Of a stretch of 64,000 bases of DNA, positions 17,854 through 25,208 are shown piece after piece; within the stretch, counting starts at the first letter, position 1, and each line of letters opens with the position of its first letter. The position numbers and the translations under genes are program-made. A model generated the notes under the pieces. That model was not told where the DNA came from. It saw nothing but the letters and a program-made list of their open reading frames with translations, and ran no database searches. This DNA comes from Flectobacillus sp. BAB-3569 (GTDB lineage Bacteria > Bacteroidota > Bacteroidia > Cytophagales > Spirosomataceae), in contig NZ_NJFZ01000021.1 of NCBI RefSeq assembly GCF_002270355.1, positions 1 through 64,000 on the forward strand. Direction: 5' to 3'.

Positions 17854-18960
17854 ATGAAAAAGACTTTAACGGCATTATTTTCTTTGTTTTTGGCAGTTCC
17901 AGCATTTTCTCAAGAAAAGGAGGAAGATAAAGGTAAGTTTACATTCTCTGGATACATTGATTCTTACTATTTGTCAAACTTCAATAATCCAAGAGATATG
18001 AAGAACACAGGTGCTTCTGGTACAGCTAGAGCATTTGATCAGAAAACAGGTTTCTCTTTAGGTTTGGCTCAAACTAAAATTGGATACTCAACTAGCAAAT
18101 CTGATGTTGTTGTAGACTTGGCATTCGGTCCGAACGCTGACTTAGGAAACTATGGTAACAACATTGGTCCATTAGGAAAAGACGGATCATCTTCATTGAT
18201 TATCAAACAAGCTTATTTCAACTGGAAGGCTACAGATAAATTTACTTTAACAGCTGGTCAGTTCGGTACACACATTGGCTATGAAGTAATCGATGCTCCA
18301 GCTAACTATCACTACTCGCTTTCGAACTTATTTAATAATGGTCCTTTCTACCATGTAGGTGTTAAAGCTGCTTATGCATTCTCTGATAAATTTGCTTTGA
18401 TGGGCGGTATCGTAAGTGGTGTTGACCAATTGTATAGCAACAACAATAAACCAGGTTTGATTGCACAAGTATTTGTACAACCAACAGCAGGATGGAATGT
18501 ATATGTTAACGGTATCACAATCAACCGTAACTCAAAAGATCCAGTAACAGGTGTAACACCAACAGGAACTTACAACTTGTTAGACTTGACTACAACTTAC
18601 CAAGTGACTGATAAATTCTTATTCGGTTTGAACGCAGCAACTGGTGAGCAAGGTGGTAAAACTTGGGGTGGTGTAGCATTGTATCCTAAATATGACTTCT
18701 CAAGTACATTTAGCTTAGGTGCTCGTTATGAATCATTCTCTAACAAAGACGGTGTTACTGCCTTGATCGATGCAAATGGTAATGGTGTAAGTGTAAATTC
18801 ATTCACAATTACTCCTACATTTACAGTAGCAGACGGACACTTGTTATTGAAGCCTGAATTCAGAGTTGACTCTTACGACAAAAACTTCTTCGTAGATGGT
18901 GATGGAAAAGACACTAAGTCTCAGTCAACATTTACTTGGGCAATGATTTACAAATTCTAA
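17854..18960 (+). CDS. Outer-membrane beta-barrel porin, OmpL-like
   Basis: 368 residues. Signal peptide 1-19 (MKKTLTALFSLFLAVPAFS) is followed by alternating amphipathic strands rich in Tyr, Gly and Asn (FTFSGYIDSYYLSNFNN, FTLTAGQFGTHIGYE) and a C-terminal strand ending FTWAMIYKF with terminal Phe, the mark of outer-membrane barrels. It resembles the OmpL-like beta-barrel porin-2 group. Codon use is strongly biased, which suggests high expression. The ammonium transporter follows on the same strand after 128 nt, separated by a hairpin. Such a pair suggests that this porin admits ammonium or another small nitrogen compound; this is inference from context. Confidence 0.82.
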   Translation: MKKTLTALFSLFLAVPAFSQEKEEDKGKFTFSGYIDSYYLSNFNNPRDMKNTGASGTARAFDQKTGFSLGLAQTKIGYSTSKSDVVVDLAFGPNADLGNYGNNIGPLGKDGSSSLIIKQAYFNWKATDKFTLTAGQFGTHIGYEVIDAPANYHYSLSNLFNNGPFYHVGVKAAYAFSDKFALMGGIVSGVDQLYSNNNKPGLIAQVFVQPTAGWNVYVNGITINRNSKDPVTGVTPTGTYNLLDLTTTYQVTDKFLFGLNAATGEQGGKTWGGVALYPKYDFSSTFSLGARYESFSNKDGVTALIDANGNGVSVNSFTITPTFTVADGHLLLKPEFRVDSYDKNFFVDGDGKDTKSQSTFTWAMIYKF

Positions 18961-18976
18961 TTAAGATATTACAACT

Positions 18977-19010
18977 AAGTCAGGAATATCTATCCCTTTA
19001 TTCCTGACTT
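18977..19010 (+). promoter_or_regulatory. Intra-operon hairpin between porin and amt
   Basis: Perfect 12-bp stem AAGTCAGGAATA / TATTCCTGACTT with a 10-nt loop, starting 17 nt after the porin stop. Only a weak AATTT follows, so partial termination or 3'-end protection of the porin mRNA is more likely than full stop. Confidence 0.55.
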
Positions 19011-19088
19011 AATTTAAGATAATTGTCAAACGGCAACGGTTGACATTCTCTGAAAACAAAATCCATAAACCCTAAAACTTTTAGTATC

Positions 19089-20426
19089 ATGACACAACAA
19101 AAACCAACTTGGATCCCAATGTTGATCCTCTTGGCAATTGCGCTTTTTGCTGCCTTTGGTGTTCCAACTCCAGGTCCTGCTGTAACAGAAGGTCTTGACA
19201 CTGGTGACATCGCATGGATGTTAGTATCTGCAGGTCTTGTATTATTAATGACACCTGGTTTGGCTTACTTCTATGGTGGTATGGTTAACCACAAAAACGT
19301 AATCTCAACAATGTTGCAATCATTTATTGCAATGGGCGTAATTACTTTGATTTGGGTAATTTTTGGTTTCTCATTAGCATTTGGTAGCTCAATCAATGGT
19401 CTTATCGGAAATCCATTTGAGTATGCTTTCTTCAAAGGTGTATTTGATGGTAAGCCTTGGTCATTAGCTCCAACAATTCCTTTTGCTTTGTTTGCTTTCT
19501 TCCAAATGAAGTTTGCTGTAATCACTCCAGCTTTGATTTCAGGTGCTTTGGCTGAACGTATCAACTTCCGTGCATTCGTATTGTTCATGGTATTGTTTTG
19601 TGTAGTAGTATATGCTCCATTAGCTCACTGGACATGGCACCCAGAAGGTTGGTTGTTCAAATATGGTGTTCTTGACTTCGCAGGTGGTACTGTAGTACAC
19701 ATGTCAGCAGGTTGGGCAGCATTAGCAGGTGCTATTTACTTGAAACGTCGTAAGTCACACGTAGAAGCAAACATCCTTCCTCCAGCAAACATCCCTTACG
19801 TATTGTTAGGTACAGGTTTATTATGGTTCGGTTGGTTTGGTTTCAACGCTGGTTCAGCAGTAGGTGCAGGTTCTTTGGCTGTTTCAGCTTTCGCAACAAC
19901 TCACGTAGCAGCGGCTTCAGCAGGTTTGTCATGGGTATTATTTGATGTAACTCGTGGTCGTAAAGTATCAGCATTAGGTTTCTCAATCGGTGCAGTAGTT
20001 GGTCTAGTAGCTATCACGCCAGCATCTGGTTTTGTATCAGTTCCAGCAGCTATCTTTATCGGTACAGTTTCAGCAATCGTTTCTAACATCGCTGCTCACT
20101 GGAGAGCTAACTCTAAATTGGATGATACATTAGACGTATTCCCTTGCCATGGTACAGGTGGTATGATGGGTATGTTGTTGACAGGTTTGTTTGCTTCAAA
20201 AGCAATCAACGGAGCAGTAGCAGAAGAAGGTTTGTTCATCGGTGGTGACGCTTCTTTGTTCATCAAACACATCGTAGCTTTGGTTGTAGTTTCAGCTTTC
20301 GCTTTCTTAGCTTCTTACGCATTGTTGTTCATCACAGACAAAATTATTCCATTGCGTGTGACAGAAGAAGAAGAAAGAGTAGGTTTGGATATCTCACAAC
20401 ACGACGAATCTTTAGTAGAAGTTTAG
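19089..20426 (+). CDS. amt: Ammonium transporter
   Basis: 445 residues, about 11-12 membrane helices. Amt signatures: DTGDIAWMLVSAGLVLLMTPG at the start of the conserved core, AGGTVVHMSAGWAALAGA with the first pore His, GWFGFNAGSAVGAG, and CHGTGGMMGML with the second pore His. It carries an extra N-terminal hydrophobic stretch (residues 8-25). Amt trimers import ammonium/ammonia through the inner membrane and are usually controlled by a PII protein, but no glnK is seen in the window. Codon bias is as strong as in the porin gene. It lies near the two glutamine synthetases (27.1-30.9 kb), which would use the imported nitrogen. Confidence 0.95.
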   Translation: MTQQKPTWIPMLILLAIALFAAFGVPTPGPAVTEGLDTGDIAWMLVSAGLVLLMTPGLAYFYGGMVNHKNVISTMLQSFIAMGVITLIWVIFGFSLAFGSSINGLIGNPFEYAFFKGVFDGKPWSLAPTIPFALFAFFQMKFAVITPALISGALAERINFRAFVLFMVLFCVVVYAPLAHWTWHPEGWLFKYGVLDFAGGTVVHMSAGWAALAGAIYLKRRKSHVEANILPPANIPYVLLGTGLLWFGWFGFNAGSAVGAGSLAVSAFATTHVAAASAGLSWVLFDVTRGRKVSALGFSIGAVVGLVAITPASGFVSVPAAIFIGTVSAIVSNIAAHWRANSKLDDTLDVFPCHGTGGMMGMLLTGLFASKAINGAVAEEGLFIGGDASLFIKHIVALVVVSAFAFLASYALLFITDKIIPLRVTEEEERVGLDISQHDESLVEV

Positions 20427-20448
20427 GATTAATAACTATACAAGCATG

Positions 20449-20472
20449 ACCACAAGTAATGGTTCTTGTGGT
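20449..20472 (+). terminator. Hairpin terminator after amt (copy 1 of a repeated hairpin)
   Basis: ACCACAAG / CTTGTGGT with 8-nt loop, then TTTGTTT. Nearly the same sequence occurs at 23743-23766. Confidence 0.75.
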
Positions 20473-20484
20473 TTTGTTTCAGAA

Positions 20485-20517
20485 AAAATGCCCTCAGACT
20501 ATGTCAGAGGGCATTTT
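20485..20517 (+). terminator. Second terminator after amt
   Basis: AAAATGCCCTC / GAGGGCATTTT, 11-bp perfect stem, followed by a T-rich run. Confidence 0.85.
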
Positions 20518-20541
20518 GTTTTTTTGGGAAATGATTATTAA

Positions 20542-20568
20542 AAAAGCCTACTGATATGGCAGGCTTTT
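20542..20568 (-). terminator. Terminator of the HEPN/partner pair
   Basis: AAAAGCCT / AGGCTTTT stem; read on the minus strand it ends in T5 just after the gene at 20589. Confidence 0.7.
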
Positions 20569-20588
20569 AAGGAATTTGTTATCAAGAT

Positions 20589-20996
20589 TTACGCAACCTG
20601 TTTGTTCGACAAAACTCTATACAACATTGCATCTTCTATAATAACACCATTAATGCTATTTTTTCGAAATCTAATGTTCGATATGTCTTTTCCAGTTTTT
20701 ATGGCAGTTTTGAAGAGACTAAAAATTGGACTGCTCACGGGTAAAATAGAAATATCTTCAAAAGCAATTAAGTTTTCTTTAATAGAATTTTTTTGAAGAA
20801 CATCCAAAATTAACTTGTAAGCAAACCTAGGACCTTTTGTATCAAAAGTAGGAGAGACGAATATCAGTTTCCATTCTTCAGTTTCTTCAAAGAGAAACCA
20901 AAAAGCACCAATTATATCAGGAATTATTTTATCAAGTTCTACGAGAATTTTTTCGCCTACTTTAATATTTTCTTCTACCAATATTGCTTTAGCCAT
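20589..20996 (-). CDS. Unknown protein, partner of overlapping HEPN gene
   Basis: 135 residues; I do not recognise a family. It is predicted to be soluble and mixed alpha/beta: a helix around 8-25 (EENIKVGEKILVELDKI), hydrophobic strands (IIGAFWFLFEE; WKLIFVSPTF), a basic stretch near 105-113 (SNIRFRKN), and a C-terminal IIEDAMLYRVL. Its start overlaps the end of the HEPN gene by 22 nt, so translation is probably coupled and the two proteins probably work together. Many HEPN proteins belong to toxin-antitoxin or RNA-targeting pairs. Whether this is an antitoxin, a nucleotidyltransferase-like partner or something else cannot be told; no NTase GSxxxGxxxxxSDxD motif is present. Confidence 0.65.
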   Translation of the reverse strand: MAKAILVEENIKVGEKILVELDKIIPDIIGAFWFLFEETEEWKLIFVSPTFDTKGPRFAYKLILDVLQKNSIKENLIAFEDISILPVSSPIFSLFKTAIKTGKDISNIRFRKNSINGVIIEDAMLYRVLSNKQVA

Positions 20997-21388
20997 TTTA
21001 ATACACCATTTTGTCTATGTGAAACTGCTCTATATAAATCCTCCGCTTGTACTCTACTACTAAACTCATATCTCTTAATTTCAGACCAGTCTTTAACAAT
21101 ATTCCAATTAGTCTTCAAATTCATGTTTGCAGCAATATCTTGATCGAATTGTGCTTTCAAATTACTATACCTTAGTAATTGGGTTAAATCATGCGTGTAG
21201 ACATTTATGGCAAATGTTTTATCTGGAAAGGTGTTTTTGGGAATACTTTTAGCAATTACAGCCTTTAGAGCACATTCAATACAGTAACCGCAAAGATAAT
21301 ATCCTCCATCATAAAACCCGCCATCAATTAGATACTTAGACTCTTTAAGTCTCTTTTTTGAAAGATTTTGAAGTTCTTCTCTTGTCAT
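20975..21388 (-). CDS. HEPN-domain protein
   Basis: 137 residues, all helical in character. The HEPN pattern is clear: an N-terminal helix (RLKESKYLIDGG), YDGGYYLCGYCIECALKAVIA at about 26-46 with the family's ECALKA core, YTHDLTQLL near 64-72 and WSEIKRYEF at 101-109. The RNase-type Rx4-6H motif is not obvious; the closest is R120-AVS-H124. It may therefore be a non-catalytic or differently organised member. It sits directly upstream of, and overlaps, the unknown 135-residue gene. The context (ParB remnant, HNH nuclease, broken ORF) is accessory DNA. Confidence 0.75.
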   Translation of the reverse strand: MTREELQNLSKKRLKESKYLIDGGFYDGGYYLCGYCIECALKAVIAKSIPKNTFPDKTFAINVYTHDLTQLLRYSNLKAQFDQDIAANMNLKTNWNIVKDWSEIKRYEFSSRVQAEDLYRAVSHRQNGVLKWLKQYW

Positions 21389-21459
21389 TTGTGAATAATC
21401 TAGGTGGAAATTTTTAAATAAATCTTACGCTCATTTGACGGGATTTATCCTTAAAGTAA

Positions 21460-21597
21460 CTAGGTATTGAAAATGACTTTAGGGTCAATATTTTTATTAT
21501 AAGAAAAATATCTCTTACGAGGATTATGCTCGTAAGGAATCATATCACGCCAAGCGATACGCTCAACGTGCCATTCTAGTTTTATTGGTGTAGACAT
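21460..21597 (-). pseudogene. Truncated ParB-like N-terminal domain
   Basis: A 45-residue reading frame starting at 21597 (MSTPIKLEWHVERIAWRD…). The segment MIPYEHNPRK near residues 19-28 matches the start of ParB/Srx-type domains found in phage and mobile-element ParB-like proteins and in fused DNA methyltransferases. After that it diverges and stops, so most of the domain is missing. It is best read as the 5' end of a lost mobile-element gene. It lies ten bases from the end of the HNH gene on the same strand. Confidence 0.5.
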
Positions 21598-21607
21598 TTA
21601 GTTTTTT

Positions 21608-22402
21608 TTATTGTTTATCAATCCTTGGTCCTCGATTAAACACTTTATAATAATAAATTGGATAAAGCCTTGCAAATGGGTCATTATTTAAAATATTGTG
21701 AATCCAATCGGAATTAAGTCTGTTTAATAAGTCAACCTGAAAACATATTTCATCTGTTTTAAAACAAAAGATCAAACTTGAAAATGTTTCAATAAATTTT
21801 ATTTCAATATGTGATTCCTTTAAATGATTTATTATTGACTCCTCGGGTATATCAATCATTTCATTAACCCCAAATGAACTTGTAATTATTGGCCATTCCT
21901 TATTATCAAGACCTAAAATAAACCGCCTTAAATTTTCTAATTGTCCATCGTACTTGTTATAGATCTCAATTTTAGAATGATATAATGCTTCTATCGCAAT
22001 TTTAAAAAATAGTTTCGTACACGGGGTGCTTTCATCTCTGTCAAACGTCCCTACAATTAGGTCGTACAAATCAGTTGATCCTTGCTTCTTAATTAGTTTA
22101 ACCTTACCTCTGATTTCTACAAAACCTTTTCTAAAATTTTGATCACCATTTATTTTTAAGCCATTTATCTCTCCGCTCGCAGGTTTCCCTTTTTTTGAAG
22201 GAATACTATATCTTGATCTTTGCATAACCAAAGTACTAAGCGTCAATGCCTTTTTTTCAAATTTTGAAAATTTTTGGTTACAACGATCACAAATTTTACC
22301 TTTCTGACATAAGTAAAGTTTATTTCCTAAGGATTCAGGAATTATGTGTTCTATACTTATTGCTGAGTTTAAATCATGGCACACGATACAGTTTACATCC
22401 AT
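21608..22402 (-). CDS. HNH-type endonuclease
   Basis: 264 residues. N-terminal HNH module: CIVCHD at about residues 5-10, SIEHIIPESLGNK near 16-28 (the His of the active site within EHIIPE), and a second zinc pair CDRCNQKFSKFE near 37-48. The remaining 200 residues resemble nothing I know and are AT-rich with many Asn, Ile and Lys. HNH proteins with this layout occur in mobile elements and defence loci, cutting DNA with a metal ion. No methylase or McrB-like partner is nearby, so its role is open. Composition differs from flanking genes, which suggests transfer. Confidence 0.72.
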   Translation of the reverse strand: MDVNCIVCHDLNSAISIEHIIPESLGNKLYLCQKGKICDRCNQKFSKFEKKALTLSTLVMQRSRYSIPSKKGKPASGEINGLKINGDQNFRKGFVEIRGKVKLIKKQGSTDLYDLIVGTFDRDESTPCTKLFFKIAIEALYHSKIEIYNKYDGQLENLRRFILGLDNKEWPIITSSFGVNEMIDIPEESIINHLKESHIEIKFIETFSSLIFCFKTDEICFQVDLLNRLNSDWIHNILNNDPFARLYPIYYYKVFNRGPRIDKQ

Positions 22403-22409
22403 AGTATAT

Positions 22410-22721
22410 CTAATTTGTAAAATTCACTCTCTCCAACTCCTCCCTATAAATCAAAAGCTGCTTTTGCCATTCCAACATTTTTTGCTCTACTTTATGAAAG
22501 CGCACGTGCTTGGTGGGGTAGGCTATCTTTTTTTCTAGTTTAAGGATTTGGTCTCTGATTTGTTCACGCTTCTGTTGGAGTTAAAACCGCTCAAGGTGCT
22601 CTGAGCTGCTTTGAACGGGTGCTTGAGGCTCTTGAGGTAAATACCCGTTTCGCTCCAAGAATTTCTTTCTGTCCCATACATTCTCTACTTGTCTGCGCAA
22701 AGTCAAGGCTATACTTATCAA
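22410..22721 (-). pseudogene. Nonsense-interrupted ORF with coiled-coil C-terminus
   Basis: One minus-strand frame of 104 codons is broken by a single TAA at 22581-22583. The first half begins hydrophobic (LISIALTLRRQVENVW) and continues KKFLERNGYLPQEPQ. After the stop the same frame goes on as KREQIRDQILKLEKKIAYP and ends QLLIYREELERVNF, a likely coiled coil. The start is unclear (TTG at 22721). It looks like a small membrane-anchored mobile-element protein that has decayed. The remainder of the gap, 22722-23053, shows no convincing gene. Confidence 0.45.
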
Positions 22722-23053
22722 AAGTAGAAATTAATATTTAATCATGAAAAGTGTAATTGCTTTGTGAGGGTAGTTAAATTTCCTTCCACTAAAGTAAAAA
22801 ATAACATAGTCTTCACCAATCTCAAGAAGTTCTCGTTTAGGAAAACTTATTATCTGGGTTTAGCCGTCTTAAAACTAATCGGACAATCATACCTATTACT
22901 AGAATCACCTATCTATTTTCTACCATTTTCGCTCCTTTTTTCCGATATTTGCATTTATAGAGAACAGAAACTTATTTTATATTCAGTGAATTTGGTTTAC
23001 AGATTTTGCCTTTATGGAAGCATTTGAGCCGATGTGATGAAGATGTTATTAGT

Positions 23054-23646
23054 ATGAATTTTACAGCAATAGATTTTGAAACTGCCAATAATAGTAGAAG
23101 TAGTGCGTGTGCTTTGGGGGCAGTCAAAGTCGAAAATGGCGTGATTACTGAGAGAAAAGAATGGTTGATTCGTCCTGAACCTTTCGAGGTAGGGTACTAT
23201 CAATTTCGTGTCCATGGATTATCAGCAGAATTGTTGGAGGAACAACCAACTTTCGACCAAGTATGGCCAGAAATTAAGCCTTATCTCGAAAATACTACCT
23301 TGGTGGCTCACAATGGAAAGTTTGATTTTGGGGTGCTGAGTACCGTTTTAGAACTATACGGTATTCCTCCGATTCGATATGCTTCGTTGTGCTCTTTGGA
23401 GTTGTCAAAAAAATATGGAAAGAGGAGCCGGGGTATGGCTTGAATACACTTGCTACGAACAAACTCAATCACCGTTTTAACCACCATAATGCGATGGAGG
23501 ATGCGGAGGTGAGTGCTTTGTTGTTGTTGAGAATGGCTGAGGAAATAGGTACAAATGATGTATATGAGATTATGGCTTCCTATGCGCCATCACGCCCTAG
23601 ATTTTTCAAGAAAAGAAAATTCCCTAAAGACGGGAACCCTTCATAA
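23054..23646 (+). pseudogene. DnaQ-like 3'-5' exonuclease with a frameshift at an A7 run
   Basis: The first part (from ATG 23054) reads MNFTAIDFETANNSRSSACA… with DEDDh exonuclease motif I (DFET) and motif II (HNGKFDF), and ends early at 23443. The rest, in the next frame, reads IWKEEPGYGLNTLA… and holds motif III (HNAMEDAEVSALLLLRMAEE). Joining them at 23407-23413 (seven A residues after TC) by -1 slippage or one extra A gives a full protein of about 198 residues similar to DNA polymerase III epsilon-type exonucleases. All DEDDh residues are then present. Decay, a sequencing error and real slippage are all possible. It is not linked to dnaE here. Confidence 0.8.
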
Positions 23647-23742
23647 TCTACTGAATATAAAGGATAAAATGAGTAATTGAACAATTTGGAGAAAAATCGC
23701 CGATTGTTAGTATTATTCTAAGAATATTAATTATCTTTGCAG

Positions 23743-23766
23743 ACCACAAGTTTGGTTTCTTGTGGT
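23743..23766 (+). repeat. Hairpin, copy 2 of the repeat at 20449
   Basis: ACCACAAG / CTTGTGGT with 8-nt loop followed by TTTGTTTT. A perfect -7-like box TATCTTTG (about 23732-23739) lies just upstream, so a very short transcript could start and stop here. It forms a direct repeat with 20449-20472. Confidence 0.6.
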
Positions 23767-23782
23767 TTTGTTTTGTTATAAG

Positions 23783-23812
23783 AAAAGGCTGCTCAACTCT
23801 GAACAGCCTTTT
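23783..23812. terminator. Bidirectional terminator between exonuclease and mtaB
   Basis: AAAAGGCTG / CAGCCTTTT stem, 12-nt loop, T-rich tail on the plus strand. Confidence 0.8.
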
Positions 23813-23818
23813 TTGTTT

Positions 23819-25174
23819 TTAATGACTTTCGAATAATACTTCGGCTTCTTGAACCTCCACTAGCATTTTTTCATTAATGCTTACCAAGGCAACTTGCTTA
23901 GTTTCATTGATTAAGAGCGGGTCATATTTGGCTGTCACGCGAACATAATTCTCTGTAAAGCCTTGCATTTGTCCATCTTCCACGTCTTCTTCGAATAGTA
24001 CTTCAAAGCTTTTTCCTAATTGTTGTTCATAGAAATATCGACGTTTTTTGTCTGATAATATATGTAACATTTTCGAGCGTTCTGCACGTTTGCTTTGTGG
24101 CACTACGGGTTTTATCGTCAATGCAGTGGTATTTTCACGTTCTGAATAAGTGAATACGTGCAAATAACTGATAGGAAGTTCATTTAGGAAATTATAAGTT
24201 TCCAAAAACTCTTCTTCTGTTTCACCTGGATGACCTACAATGACATCAACGCCAATACAACAATCGGGCATGAGTTCTTTGATTTTTTGAACTCTATCTA
24301 CATACAATTCTCTTTTGTAACGACGACGCATTAAGCCCAAAACTTTGTTAGAACCCGATTGTAATGGGATATGGAAGTGCGGTACAAAGCGTTTTGACTG
24401 CGCTACGAATGCGATAATTTCATCTGTCAACAAGTTTGGTTCGATAGACGAGATTCTAAAGCGGTTGATTCCCTCTACCTCGTCAAGTGCTTTGACCAAA
24501 TCGAAGAAAGTTTCTTCTCTTGTGCCGTTACGTAAACCAAAATCCCCAATATTCACACCTGTCAATACGATTTCTTTTACGCCACTTGCTGCAATTTCTT
24601 GTGCTGCCTTTACCACATTTGCGATGCTGTCAGAACGACTAGCTCCACGCGCTAGGGGAATCGTACAATATGCACAAGGGTAATCACAACCATCCTGTAC
24701 TTTCAAGAAGGTACGTGTACGGTCATTCAAAGAATAAGAGGTATGATAATCAATAGCCTCTTCGATATTTTGATTGTAAACTTTGGCTTTTTGTCCACTT
24801 GGCTCTTTTACAAAACCATCCAACAAGTCAATCAATTGAAACTTTTCTGCCGCTCCCAAAACGGCATCAACTCCCTCAATATCAGCAATTTCTTGTGGCT
24901 TCAATTGCGCGTAACAACCAATAATTGTCACGTAGCCATCAGGGTTAATTTTGTTGGCTTCCTTGACAATTTTCTTACATTTCTTATCGGCATTTTCGGT
25001 TACCGAACATGTATTGATGATAAATATATCGGGTTTCTGATTGAACTCTACTTTTTCATACCCTTTAGATTCAAACATTCGGGAAATCGTTGATGTCTCC
25101 GAATAGTTCAATTTACAGCCCAAGGTATAAAAGGCTACTTTCTTTTTATCCGTGTGATTCTCAGTATTTTGCAT
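23819..25174 (-). CDS. mtaB: tRNA (t6A37) methylthiotransferase MtaB
   Basis: 451 residues. The N-terminal UPF0004 domain carries C20 (LGCKLN), C56 (NTCSVTE) and C87 (GCYAQ), which bind one [4Fe-4S] cluster. The radical-SAM core has C163-x3-C167-x2-C170 (CDYPCAYC). The C-terminal part is the TRAM-like RNA-binding domain. The GCKLN and VQDGCDYPCAYCTIP forms mark the MtaB branch rather than MiaB or RimO. It converts t6A37 to ms2t6A in tRNAs that read ANN codons. It is intact, unlike its two neighbours. Confidence 0.93.
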   Translation of the reverse strand: MQNTENHTDKKKVAFYTLGCKLNYSETSTISRMFESKGYEKVEFNQKPDIFIINTCSVTENADKKCKKIVKEANKINPDGYVTIIGCYAQLKPQEIADIEGVDAVLGAAEKFQLIDLLDGFVKEPSGQKAKVYNQNIEEAIDYHTSYSLNDRTRTFLKVQDGCDYPCAYCTIPLARGASRSDSIANVVKAAQEIAASGVKEIVLTGVNIGDFGLRNGTREETFFDLVKALDEVEGINRFRISSIEPNLLTDEIIAFVAQSKRFVPHFHIPLQSGSNKVLGLMRRRYKRELYVDRVQKIKELMPDCCIGVDVIVGHPGETEEEFLETYNFLNELPISYLHVFTYSERENTTALTIKPVVPQSKRAERSKMLHILSDKKRRYFYEQQLGKSFEVLFEEDVEDGQMQGFTENYVRVTAKYDPLLINETKQVALVSINEKMLVEVQEAEVLFESH

Positions 25175-25208
25175 AAATCTTTTTGAAATCTATTTGGCAA
25201 AGTTACAG

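Noticed and set aside
22764-23027. 87-codon plus-strand ORF between the HNH gene and the exonuclease
   Set aside because: No recognisable motif, low-complexity hydrophobic content, and it overlaps the exonuclease region. Probably chance in AT-rich DNA.
23732-23766. A stand-alone small RNA from TATCTTTG to the hairpin
   Set aside because: Too short (about 30 nt) to call a gene from sequence; kept only as part of the repeated-hairpin note.
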